A DNA stretch of 64,000 bases from Phocoena phocoena (taxonomy: Eukaryota; Chordata; Mammalia; Artiodactyla; Phocoenidae), in NCBI RefSeq assembly GCF_963924675.1, contig NC_089230.1:68003443-68067442 (forward strand), in the 5' to 3' direction. The notes under the pieces are model-generated. The model was not told where the DNA came from, ran no database searches, and saw nothing but the letters and a program-made list of their open reading frames with translations. Shown here one piece after another: positions 36,621-47,519 of the stretch. Every line of letters starts with the position of its first letter. Position 1 is the first letter of the stretch. The position numbers and the translations under genes are program-made.

Positions 36621-37115
36621 AGGTAGATGGGCCCCAGGCTGCGCAGCTGGAGTTCATCCCCTAGGGACAGATACTCCAAAATAGCAGGAGAGATGAGAAG
36701 CTAAGCCCTGCGCAGATAAGAGATAAAAGACCACATATTCCTCATTCTTGAAGTCAAGGTGACCTTCCCAATAGACATGCACAGAAAGGCTCCTTGAAGG
36801 TCAAAAAGGGAGGGGGCCTCACCTCATAGTAAGTGAATCCATCACTAGAATCCATCTTGGCTAAGAGATGCGTGTGCACACATAGGAGGACCCTAAGATA
36901 TACCAAATACAGACTCAGAACCAGGCAAAGCAAGATGATTGGCCAAAGGGAACCCGGAAAAAATGTCCCATAAAAGTGATTCAAAGTACTATGAGGGTGC
37001 GACTCTCTCTCTGAGTCCACCCGTGTGTCTATCCACATGTACTATTTGTCTCCTAATAAACACTTTATTTGTTTCACTACTTTCCATCTCTATGTGGAAA
37101 GTCATTTCTACACAG
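36621..37115 (+). mobile_element. Second LTR-like element (family B) nested in family A
   Basis: Not shared with the inverted copy. It has promoter-like order: GATTGGCCAAAGGG (CCAAT-type, about 36936), CCCATAAAAGTG (TATA-like, about 36967), then AATAAA at 37055-37060 and a U5-like stretch ending TTTCTACACA. Limits are uncertain and no duplication was found. Could instead be ERV leader sequence. Confidence 0.45.
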
Positions 37116-37148
37116 CTGACAGGCCAGGACCTTGTCACTGGCCACTGG

Positions 37149-37222
37149 TCCATGGTGGCCTAGTGGCTAGGATTCAGCATTCTCACTGATGCAGCCTGAC
37201 TTCGATCTCTGGCCAGGAACCA
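37149..37222 (+). pseudogene. tRNA-Glu(CTC)-like pseudogene ending in CCA
   Basis: Seventy-one bases align by eye with mammalian tRNA-Glu: D-arm/A box TGGCCTAGTGGCTAGGATTC, anticodon loop TTCTCAC with anticodon CTC, B box ACTTCGATCTC. One base is missing near the T-arm/acceptor and the acceptor stem has mismatches, so it is not functional. The 3' end runs GGAACCA, which includes CCA. It is closer to genuine tRNA-Glu than to the CHR SINE head. Lies between LTR B and the end of LTR A, so it may belong to an ERV leader. Confidence 0.6.
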
Positions 37223-37717
37223 AAATCCTTCTTCAAGCCACTGCAGGCTGAAGCTCCCCTAGATCACCCTGAAAACACTTCTCTGACAACCATTGGAGAG
37301 TTCAGGTCTTTTGAGTTTGAGCCGCCCACGCTCCTTGCTGGGTCCCCCACAATAAACACTGACTTTCCTTCACCACAACCTGATTTTAGTAATTTGGCTT
37401 TGCTGTGCAGCGGGCGACAGGACCCAAGTTCAGTTCGGTGACAGATCCTGCCTCCTTTCTTTCTAGCAGGTGTATCACCCGTGACCACTCCCAATTAACC
37501 TCTGAATGCAACTTTCTACCTCCAAGTCTGTTTCGAGTGAATCCAGTCTATTTAATAATGAATACTGTATTCAAATGTTGAATATATGGATACTGTTAAA
37601 TATTATTTCACTGCAAAACATTCACAAAATAGAAATGTAAAATAAATGAAGTTCTAATATTTTCTTTCCAAAGCTCAATGAATCGTCTTGTGCAACCTCT
37701 CCCCCTACCCTTACACA

Positions 37718-38368
37718 TGTTGCTGAACCAAGCTTGGGTTTACCCCCGCCCCCCCAGCCCCAATGTGTAGCAAAGCCAATCTACTGACACCAGGTTGTGA
37801 AGAAAAGTATGGCATTTATTGCAGGCATCAAGTAAGGAACACAGGCAGGCTCAAAAGACCTGAACTCCTCAATGGCTTTCAGGGAAAGGTTTTTAAAGAC
37901 AGTGTGAGGGAAAGGGTTGTGAGGTGTGTGATCAGCTCATGCTCAGTTCCCTGACTGGTTGATGGTGATGTAACAGGGTGATATCACAGAGATCAACATT
38001 ATCAATCCTCAGGCTCCAGCCAGTCCGTGGGTTATGTGTTCCTGGTCATCACAGAGTTAGCTTCCTCCACCTGGTGGGGGTTTTAGTACCTGCAAAACAA
38101 CTTAGGAATGTGCATTTCACTTACCTTTACCTTTGAAACAGAACCAGGGGTCCTTGTGACTGATTTATTGTTTAAGTTATGGCTACTCTCCTGCTTAAAT
38201 GTCCTATCTTTGTTTCTGCATTCTTTACTTCCCCAAACATTGACTACTAGGGCCTGTTCTTTGATCTACATGGAAGGCCCAGGAGGTCACAGTGTATTTC
38301 CATAGCTGTTTTTCCAGTCAACAATAAGCAGGAACACAGAGGGGTCTGTCACTGGGAAGACCCCAACA
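37718..38368 (-). mobile_element. Solo LTR (family A), antisense
   Basis: Reverse complement begins TGTTGGGGTCTTCCCAGTGA and ends GGTTCAGCAACA. It carries AATAAA (TTTATT at 37815-37820 on +), the GAGGAGTTCAGGTCTTTTGA block and GGCTTTGCTACACA shared with 37255-37443. About 650 bp. A clean target duplication was not identified (ACAT occurs at both ends but overlaps the termini). Confidence 0.65.
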
Positions 38369-38385
38369 TGGACGTGCTTGGTTTT

Positions 38386-38387
<2 letters not shown>

Positions 38388-38416
<29 letters not shown>
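38388..38416. repeat. (CA)n microsatellite
   Basis: About fourteen uninterrupted CA units. Confidence 0.95.
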
Positions 38417-38419
<3 letters not shown>

Positions 38420-38429
38420 GAGACTATTC

Positions 38430-39900
38430 TTATTCAATAAATAAGTTTTATCTTAAGTGTCATGGAGAATGTAAATATGATCTTACAGTGTAGTTGGGAA
38501 GAAAAACAATGTACAAATAACCAACGTAGGGGAGCATGGAGGGAAGAATCTAGGAAAACATGTAATACCACATAAGAGATAGAGACACCAAGTACTCTAG
38601 GATGTCCATGGGGCTGAGGCCACTCCAGCTGGGGGAATTATGGAAGGATTCCTGAAGGAAGTAGGGTAAAATATTTCTAAAGGAAAGAATGAGGATGAAG
38701 GGTAGGCATGAAGGTAGGAAAGAAGATGGGTGAGGAGGGTACAAGGGAGATTTGGAAAGTGAAGTGCAGTGAAACTTCAGATGTGTAGGTTTACGTGGGA
38801 AAGAAGTGGAAGATAAGGCTGGACAGGTGGTGGAGGCTGCCTCCCTCTAGCAGGGACTCTCCTAATGCAGGACTTGGGGTGTGGACTCTGTTATGCTGAC
38901 AGTGAGGAGCCAGAAAAGAGTTTTGAGGAGAAAAGTGCCAGTCTTTCAGTAAGATGAGTCTGGTACAATGTGCCCGAAAATGGACAGAAATTGTGCCCCG
39001 AGTGCAGAGAATTTAGCACTAGAACGAAAATAGATTAGAGGTGGTTCAGTGAAAAATTAGGCGACATGGTTGAGAATAAAAGAAAAATATCAACAGAAAA
39101 GATGTCCTAGAGGAAAATCTACGTCATCTGAAGAATAAGGAAAAACACTAGGGGACTGGGTTCTATGTTGTAGTAATTTATAGGATTATGATGCTATCAC
39201 CTAATATAAAGACATCAGGAAGGAATAATGCTGGATAAAAAGATGATGTTTTTGTTCTGACATTTTGACTTCAGGGAGATCATGTGACGTCTAGGTGGGA
39301 ATATTTAATAGGTATACACATAGGGCTGGGGTCTAGAGGAAGGATAGCATGGAACTAGACATAGACATTTCAAAGCCATCTGAATAGCCCATCCTATTTG
39401 AATTCTTGAGAAGGGATGAGTCTCTTGGAGTGAGATTTCACATAGAGCCAAAGTCTCAGAGAATGGAAGAGGGAGACAGAAGGATCTGAGGTGGGGAAGG
39501 GAGTGTTAGAAGTTGAGGAGGAAGAGACTCTTAGAAGTTCAGGAGGAAAAGACTGAAAACTAGTGCAAGAACATTGCTAAGGTGTGGAAAGCTGCAGAAA
39601 GCCCAGGAAGAATGAGCAGAAACCATCAGGTGGGTGACTAGGAACTTACAATAATCTTTAAGAGAACAATTTCAGATGATTTGTGAGAAGGAAGCTGAGA
39701 GGTGTGGTGAGGTGTAAACAGCTTTCTTTTTAAGTTTGGCTATGAAGAGAGCGAGAGAGAACGTGGTAAGAGGGAGGGCCAGAGACACAGATAAAGGCAT
39801 TTTCAAGATAGGAAGGACATGTACAAAGAAGACAGAGGAAATGAAAGTCCTAGAGAGAGAAAAAGTGGTGGGTAATTCAAGTAGGAGGCAAGGTTAGCCA
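38430..39900 (-). mobile_element. Long L2 LINE fragment, antisense
   Basis: About 1.5 kb in reverse-complement L2 order: ATGATCTTACAGTGTAGTTG, TGGCTGGACAGGTGG-type blocks, GAGGAGCCAGAAAAGAGTTT, then GACTTCAGGGAGATCATGTG and GCTGGGGTCTAGAGGAAGG, ending about AAGTCCTAGAGAGAGAAAAA. No ORF survives. Confidence 0.6.
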
Positions 39901-40574
39901 GAGCATGGAGGAAGGAAGGGTGCCTTGAAGATGAGGGTCTCCATCATCTGAGTCAACAGAAAATGAAGAACATGGGTAGAGGGGTGGACACTGCAGACCT
40001 GCTCTGAGTTTTCCCAATTTTTGTTAGACTTGCACGAATTCCACTCTCTGGGGAAGAGAGCTTCTGCTATAGACATACACACATGCCACAGAGACCAGCT
40101 CCCACTGAAACTGAAGTAAGTCATTTTCAAATGGGGAGTGCTTTGGCAGCTGGTTGTAGAAGATGAGAAATTCGATTTCTGGCTCCCTGAGTTCCCTTCA
40201 TTTAAAGACATTGTTGTCAACCTCCCACAGGTATAAATGCCACCCTCCCTCTCTCTTGTTCTTTAGCATGACTGAAGTCCTATGACCTTGGCTTAGGAAG
40301 TAAAAGAATCCTGTCCTGATCTCACATCAAGAGGGATCAGAATAGTCACTAGAGAGAGGTTGATTGGAGCTGCATCTGTCAGGCTGTATGAGCACACTTC
40401 TCCTTTATTCCATTCACAGATATGTTGGGATGGGCTAGAGTAGACTCTGGTAGAATCAAGTCTAGAGATCTAGGTAAAGCAAATGGAGACAGCCTATGGA
40501 TATAGAATAGAGGATGTTCTGAGACCAAGGTGCCATCTGGCAGAAAAGACAAGGCAAGAAATGGAGTGTGGCTA
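39901..40574. other. Intergenic, nothing recognised
   Basis: No gene or named repeat. Confidence 0.4.
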
Positions 40575-40745
40575 TGGAGCAGAAGATCTAGATTCAAATC
40601 CTGACCTTTTGCCTTGGTAGTTGTGGAACCTTGAGCCAGTAAGTTGCCTGCTTTGTGTTTCCGTTTCCTCATTGTCAGTGAAAGGTTAATAATGCTTACC
40701 CTGAAGTCTTGTCCTGAGGATTGGAAGGGAGATCACCTAGTACAC
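40575..40745 (+). mobile_element. MIR SINE fragment
   Basis: GATCTAGATTCAAATCCTGA, CCTTGAGCCAGTAAGTTGCC, GTTTCCGTTTCCTCATTGTC and a GATTGGAAGGGAGATCACC region are in forward MIR order. Confidence 0.75.
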
Positions 40746-42259
40746 AGTCATTATGGTTTGGGGTGGGTTGGCGGGGGACAGCCACGTGAAGGAACTACCA
40801 TAGGAAAACTTTCTTCAGTGGAATTCTGCTGGGAGGGACCGGAAAGCCAGAGGAAAAAAAGAAAAAAAAGGCCATGTTTTTCCCAAAATTTAGGGTGGGC
40901 AAACTTACATTTGGTGTGTAGGAAACTCCAACGAAGTGCCCAGAAGAGTGGAAAAATATGCCCAAAGATTGTCAGAGCAGCAGATACTAAAATATGATTG
41001 GAGGTTCTGAGAACTCTGGCTAGATTGCTTTTAAATAATTTGCAGGCTGTTAGATTATTTGTAAATGGCTGAGAAAACAAAAGTGTTTTGGTGCCTGAGT
41101 TCATGCACATTTGGCAAACGCTGCACAGCTTTCTGAAGGAGGGAAGGATGCACACAGGGAGGGCTAAGAAGAAGAGTACAGTCCTCCAGCCGCGTGGCCC
41201 CCAGGCAACACAAGACAATGTAACCATGAGGAGGAAGGGGAGACAGGGAATAGAAGCACATCTATTCAAGCTGAGGAATCTATCTTGGTTAGGAACCTCA
41301 GAGAACTTGGGAGACAATGAGTCACCACATCCTATTTAATATGCACAGGAAACTTGGAAGAAAATCAATCCAGCAGTGAAAACTGGCCGGTTACCTGGAG
41401 AATCATGAAGTGAGAAATGCTTCTTATTCAAAAAGCAGCTGATGTTATCCTCCAAAAGCCAGGTCCAGGCAAAAAGAGGCAACTAAATTCTTCTCTGCCC
41501 TCTGGAGACGCCTGTGAACTCTTTGGCTAACGTATTCCTGTAATTTGCTGAAACCACTGCTAACATATTTCATTTATAACTGACCATGAACAGCTCCAAC
41601 AGCGGGCACGGCTTAATACTCAGACACACAGGAATACAAACACACACCAGTTTACACACACGCGTGCAACCTACACACACTGTAGGTTTGCTAGGAATAT
41701 GCTTTGGAAAGATGGGGCAGGGATTTGGAACATACAGAAAGGAGACAGACAAAGGGCTCTCTTCCAATTTCTTACACCATATCCCTTTTTCCCCATTTAA
41801 GTGAATGTCCTATCTCTACCCTAATGTGGCTTAAGGAAGTGGCTTAGGGAGGTGTAGAAGTGTCTAGAGGATCTTCTTCCTTGAATTATTGCTAACCACA
41901 GGGCTGGTGACTGCCCTACTCCCACCAGTAAAGAAGTGCTTCTGAAGAGCAATAAATTCAGACAGCATCCACCACCACTGTCTCTACTCCTAAGCGTTAG
42001 TACTGATCATGTCCTGGGACACAAGTTCACATAGGCTGGATCTAATACTACCTTGATTACGCAAACAACTCATGACTTTTATCCTTGGCAATCTTGGCAA
42101 GTCCTGGCACCTTGAAAGGAGCCATGGCCAATCTCAGAACATCATTCACTGACTGTCACTTGGGTACCAAGGGCCTGGGACAGAAATACTTCGAACAACA
42201 TCAATAGCAAAGATGTCTTGTCTTGGAAAGAGTAATGATAATTAACAAAAACAACGATT
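40746..42259. other. Intergenic, nothing recognised
   Basis: Contains a 188-codon minus-strand frame (40751-41317) without family signature, and CA-rich stretches near 41640-41680. Confidence 0.4.
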
Positions 42260-42940
42260 TAAAGCCAAAATCTTTATAATGGCCTACAATGCCCTACAAG
42301 ACCTGGCCCCTTCACCCGTGCGAATACAACACCTCACACAATCTGCTCCATACATAGTCCTCCTGCTGTACTTTGAATACACCCAGTGCATTTGGCCCAG
42401 CTGTTTCCTCTTCCTGAAGCTCTCTTCCCCCAGATATCCAATAGCTAAACCCCTTTGCCTCCGCTCAAATTTACCTGAAACCTTTGCTCAAATTTCACCT
42501 TCTCAGTGAGACCCACTCCAACTGCCTTATTTGCTGCAACCTGCCTGGTACCTGCTGGCACTCAGACCTCCCTTATCCTACTCTGCATGTGCCCTTTCCT
42601 ATAGTTCCCATCACCTTCTAACATACTATTATACTTGGCCTCATTTATTATGTTTAGGGCTTGTCTCTTTGGCTAGAATACAAGTAAACTTTACTGGGGC
42701 AGAAATCTTTTTGGTTTTGGTGGTTTTTTTGTTTTGGCCATGCCAGACAGCTTACGGGATCTTACTTCCCTGACCAGGAATTGAACCAGGGCCCTGGCAG
42801 TGAAAGTGCTGAGTCCTAACCACTGGATCTCCAGGGAATTCCCGGGAATCTTTGTTTTGTTTACTGATATACCCAAGTGCCTAGATATTCCCTGGCATAT
42901 AGCAGGGGCTCAAAAATTATTAGTTAAATAAATGAAAGTC
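42260..42940 (+). mobile_element. L2 LINE 3' portion, split by a SINE
   Basis: Good forward L2 match: ATGGCCTACAATGCCCTACA, CTCTTCCCCCAGATATCCAA, CACCTTCTCAGTGAGACCCA, TCACCTTCTAACATACTATT. After the SINE it continues with CCTGGCATATAGCAGGGGCT and a TAAATAAATGAA tail. Confidence 0.88.
42721..42844 (-). mobile_element. CHR-related SINE, antisense, about 130 bp class
   Basis: Reverse complement shows GAATTCCCTGGAGATCCAGT and GGTTAGGACTCAGCAC. T-run on the left. GAAATCTTTTTGG-like sequence at both ends (42702 and about 42845) suggests a degenerate target duplication in the L2. Confidence 0.88.
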
Positions 42941-42944
42941 CCTA

Positions 42945-43110
42945 ACTTTATGCCAGGTGTAGTTCAAAGAGCATGCATGGCATTTATTTAAATCTCACCA
43001 AAACTTGTACTGTTATTATTCTGAGTTTACAGATGAGGGGGCTGAGGCACAGAGAGGTTAATAACTGGCCAAAGGCTACCCTATGACTAAGTAATGGAAC
43101 CAGAATTCAA
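42945..43110 (-). mobile_element. MIR SINE, antisense
   Basis: TATGCCAGGTGTAGTTCAAA, GAGTTTACAGATGAGGGGGC, TGAGGCACAGAGAGGTTAAT and ACTGGCCAAAGGCTACCC. Confidence 0.85.
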
Positions 43111-43955
43111 AGCCATTCAATGTGATCCAGAGTCCACGCTGAACTGTCTGTTAGGAAGCCCACACAGGAGACAATGCCTAAAAGGAAAAGGTTCTGTCCA
43201 GAAGGAGAGTTTATATTTTCCTGTTTGCTCTATAACAGAATGATCTTAAACACTCACAGAGATTCTGTTACTGCAATGGGGTTTTAATGATGCTTTCAGA
43301 GCCTTGTAGCTAGGATGAAGATTGAATATGGTAATAACTGTAAATAGCAATTCCATTTACTAAGCATATTAGTGTGTCTCTAGATTCAACAGGTATTAAA
43401 ATATGCTAATATGGTTACTGAAGAAATTGTTGACCTCAAAGTGTTCATTTGAAGCAGCAAACCAATTATCTCAACCAAAAGTTACCTGCAGTTGCCCTGG
43501 TTGCTTTTTAACATGCTGATGACTTAAAATGCGAACCATCCATTTATTAATTTCAGCTTGTTAAACGTGAAAACTCTGTGCCATATTATTTTTAATTGCA
43601 TCAATTAAAATAAGAGTCACATACATAGCATGAATGTCATTGTGTGCATGTAATTAATCAGAAGCTATGAAAAAAAGGCCACTAAGATATTAACATTATA
43701 AAGCACATCAGTGAATAAGGGAATATTCTGGATTTTTAAGCCTCATACTGTAAAATAATAAATATCCTCATGTAAGTGATCACCTAACAATTTATATCAT
43801 GTTTAAGGAGATGAAAACTCAAATTAACTGTTTCTTATTTTTTCAAATTATACTACAAAAGATTTCATTTTCCATTTCTTTATATAGTTTATACTCTGAG
43901 CTGCATGCTACTGCCCCCTATACCAATACAAGACCAATACTATGATGTAGGATTC
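43111..43955. other. Repeat-free AT-rich intergenic block
   Basis: No gene. Dense in homeodomain-like motifs between 43380 and 43800 (see findings). Confidence 0.4.
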
Positions 43956-44265
43956 CAATGAATTAAACAGGGTGTATATTTTTGCGTCTGGCTTCTTAAA
44001 CTCAACATTATATTTGCAAGATTCATCTATGCCATAGTTAGTGACAATTTATCCATTCACTTTGTTGTGTAGTATTCCATTTTTTTTAATATACCACCGT
44101 CTATTTATCCATCTTATGGTCGGTGAACAGTTGTTTCCAACTTGGAGCATAATGAATATACATCTATAGGTGTTTTTGTACATGTTATTTGGCATATATT
44201 TATATGCATTTCCACTGTATATATACTCAGGATAGGAATTGCTAGGTCACAGCTTTACATATGAG
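43956..44265 (-). mobile_element. Old L1 fragment, antisense
   Basis: TTTATCCATTCACTTTGTTG, AGTATTCCATTTTTTTTAAT, TATTTATCCATCTTATGGTC and GGTGAACAGTTGTTTCCAAC are diverged copies of the reverse-complement L1 ORF2 end. Confidence 0.7.
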
Positions 44266-44744
44266 CTGTCCCCAGAAGCAGTCCCAGAGACAAGATTTGA
44301 GTGCCATTAGTCTAGGCAGTAATCCCAGGAAGCACTCGTAGTGGAAGTGGAGACACAGGAAATGAAAGAAAGCCTTAAAGGGTGGGTATCAAACAAGTTA
44401 CCACTGGGAGCAACTAGAGCTTAATAAAAAATATCTGAGTTATCCCAACTGAGGGGTGAGGAAACTAGGATATTTATCTACTAAACCTCTGTCATTGGTT
44501 GAGAGATGTGTTAGGGGCATCAATTTCCTGGCATTTCTAGCTTGCCCTGCCTGCAAGGTGAGTGTACTCACAACCTATATAAAGCTCCCAGGTAGAAAGT
44601 CAGAGGTGAGGGTATTATGTGGCCTGTTGCATATGGAACCCATGCTGAAAAGACGTGGGCCAACAGCTCTTACTATAAGAGCTGAGCTCAAAAAAGAAAG
44701 TAAAATCTCTATGTGGCAAAATGGAGAGAGAAATTAAAGTCAAA
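44266..44744. other. Unassigned, possibly an old interspersed repeat
   Basis: The stretch AATCCCAGGAAGCACTCGTA to ATTTATCTACTAAACCTCTG looks repeat-like to me, but I cannot name the family. A 93-codon + frame at 44456-44737 has no recognisable homology. Confidence 0.3.
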
Positions 44745-45990
44745 GCTTTAATTTTTAGTTTGATGCTGTCCCACTTGTTTATTTTTAATTGACCATAGAT
44801 GCTTGGGTTTGTTTCTGGGCTCTTGATTCTGTTTCATTGGTCTACATGTCTGTTTTTATGCTAGTACCATACTGTTTTGATGACTTCAGCTTTATAGTAT
44901 AGCTTGAGACCAAGGAGTGTGATGCCTCCTGCTTTGCTCTTCTTTCTCAGGAGTTCTCTGGCTATTCCAGGACTTTTGTGATTCCATATAAATCTTGGGA
45001 GTGTGTTTTCTACTTCTGTAAAAAAAAAAATGCCATTGGAATCTTGATAGGGATTGTATGAAATATACAGCTGAGTTTTGGTGGTATTGATATTTTAACA
45101 GTAGTAATTCTTCCAATCCATGAACACGGGATACCTTTCCATTTATTTGTGTCTTCTTTGATTTCTTTCATCAATGTCTTACAGTTTCCAGAGTAGAGAT
45201 CTTTCACCTCCTTGGTTAAATTTATTCCTATGTATTTTATTTTTTTGATACTATTGTAAGTGAAATTGATTTATCTATTTATTTTTCAGAAAAGTTATTA
45301 TTAGTGTATAAAAATGCTACTGATTTTTATGTGTTAATTTTGTATCCTGCAACTTTACTAAATTCATGGATTAGCTCTAACAGCTTTTTTGGTTGAATCT
45401 TGAGGATTTTCTGTATATAAAATCATGTCGTCTGCAAGGAGGGACAATTTTACTTCATTCCTTCCTATTCTGATAATGCTTATACCTTTTTCTTGCCCAA
45501 TTGCTCTGGCTAGGACTTCTAGTAAAATATTGAACAAAAGTGGTGAGAGTGAGCACCCTTGTCTTGCTTTTGAGCTTAGAGGAAATGCTCTCAACCTTTC
45601 ACCATTGAGTATGTTAGCTGTGGGCTTGTCATACATGGCCTTTATTATGTTGAGATATATTCTTGCTATGCCTAATTTGTTAAGAGGTTTTATCATGAAT
45701 TGATGTTGAATTTTGTCAAATGCTTTTTCTGTGTCAGAAAAATGATGTATCACATTGATTTGCATATGTTGAACCATCCTTGCATCCCAGGGCTAAATAC
45801 CACTTAACTGTAGTGAACGATCCTTTTAATGTGTTTCTGAATTGGTTTGCTAGTATTTTATTGAGAATTTTTACATTTATATTCATCAGGGATATTGGCC
45901 TGTACTACCTGTTTTGAACGTTATCTCTGTCTTTGGTTTTCAGCAGTCTTATTGTGATGTGCTTAAGTGCAGTTTCCCTTATATTTATTT
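44745..45990 (-). mobile_element. L1 ORF2 fragment, antisense (reverse transcriptase region)
   Basis: Minus-strand reading of the L1 reverse transcriptase. The frame at 45364-45777 retains [20 protein letters not shown] and the catalytic LLADDMILY motif. The neighbouring frame at 44892-45207 holds further ORF2 sequence after a frame change. Decayed by frameshifts and stops; no 3' UTR or tail seen, so both ends are truncated. Confidence 0.93.
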
Positions 45991-47519
45991 TATATTGACA
46001 CTGCAAACTTAGATGATGTTATATACATCTGGGGAGGATTTTTGTTTGTTTGTTTGTTTTTAGTTTGTGGTAAACTGGGTGGGAGACAATCACCTTAATC
46101 CAATCAAAGGCAGAGTTAATTGAGGCTTTGTTTTACCCTTTATAAGGCCTGGTCTATTTCCAGTTTGGCTGTACTCATGGGTCATACTCCTTCAGGGTCA
46201 GTTGATGGGTGTTTTCCAGGGCTTCTCTCTCCTAGCTAGCCTTGAACACCAATTTTAATCTTCTTAGACTTGCAAAGCTGCTGAAAACTCTTTTCATATT
46301 CTCTGACCCTCAGCAGCTACTTTCAATTTATCTTTTCATTCTCTCCACCAATGCCACCTATGAATCAGCAAATTCCTGAAGGGGAAAACAATGCAGAATG
46401 TTGATTTCACCTTGAGTTTTTCTTGTCTCCATGATCTTGAACCCTAAACCCTGGTTGACTTGGTAAATTTCTGGTGACTTTCAAATAGATATTTTTTATT
46501 TTATTCAACTTTTCTACTTGTTTTTGGTGGAAGAATTGATCTACTGCAAGCTAGTTCCTTGTGGCCAGAAGAAAAATGTTAGTCGTATTTATACAGCAAA
46601 CTTTGTTAACAGACATTTAAAACCAGCATTGTCATGCAGTTTCAATATAATAGCTGATGATCGTAACACCAACCTTGTGCCATTCTGATGCTAATATGTC
46701 TTCTGAATCATCAAAAATTAAATTAAAATTAGAATAACTTTAGTGTTTAAGATATTTAATGAGCTTTAATTCATTCAACAGGTAATCTGTGAACATTGTA
46801 TATGAGAATTTCCTTCAAAATACTCCTGTCAATTTGAGTAAGTCTAAAGCTGCTTCTTAAATGTCTTGGTCTTTCTCTCTGCACTCCAGAACTTTTATGC
46901 AGAAGAGGGACACCTTCCATCTGGCTAAACAAGAACTGATGGCAGAAATTTAATTTTTATGCAAAAATATCATCTTTGCTAACAAGATTCTTGGAATCTA
47001 AAGTGTATGACTCACCTAGTCTTGAATTATTTGCTTTAGAGCTCCTGTCTACAACCCAGCGGAGACAGCTGATATTCAGGAAGAATTATCTAAGGACACC
47101 ATGCCAATCATTTATTTCTAGCTGCATGGTAGAGTTACATCATATATGTATGTGTGTGTATAAAATTAACTGGGCCTCTACCCCAAACTAACTAAATTTG
47201 AACATCTGGGAGTTTTTCAGAAGTACTTGTAGTGATTCTAATGGGCAGCCAGCTATTTCAAAAATACTTATAAATGACTGGAAAACTATATATCTAAATT
47301 CTATTATTTTAGCTCCTAGGAGAAATATATTAACACAACTATGATTTAAATGTTCTGCTGCCACCTTTTCTTGAAGGGGAAAGTAGGACTACAAGGGTAA
47401 CCAACAGTTTTATATCATCTGTGAAACCATTTTTGACAATATTGTCCATCATGTGGTTCAATATTGGTTATCCAAAGGACAGTTTGAATTCACCAGGAGT
47501 CACTCACAGGGCTTCAACT
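45991..47519. other. Intergenic, mostly unassigned
   Basis: (GTTT)n at about 46043-46060. AATTAAA-rich stretch near 46710. No gene. Confidence 0.4.

Larger units (their letters stand above)
35525..37443 (+). mobile_element. Diverged LTR (family A), + strand, interrupted by an L1 and a second LTR
   Basis: Parts recognisable by comparison with the inverted copy at 37718-38368: a U3-like piece (TTCTGGGCCTTCCCCGAG near 35620), a middle piece after the L1 (CCAGGTGGAGAATGGTGACT to TTTTAAAATGCTCTCCTTGA, 36346-36620), and the R/U5 end (GAGAGTTCAGGTCTTTTGAG, AATAAA at 37351, GGCTTTGCTGTGCAG, ending GGTGACA at 37443). Old ERV remnant without coding capacity. The left limit is approximate. Confidence 0.6.

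Noticed and set aside
40751..41317. 188-codon minus-strand frame
   Set aside because: Long enough to look at, but it has no recognised motif, no signal or domain order, and no splice or poly(A) context. A protein search would settle it.
45364..45777. Possible reverse-transcriptase gene (LLADDMILY motif)
   Set aside because: It is an L1 ORF2 fragment with broken frames on both sides, listed as a mobile element rather than a gene.
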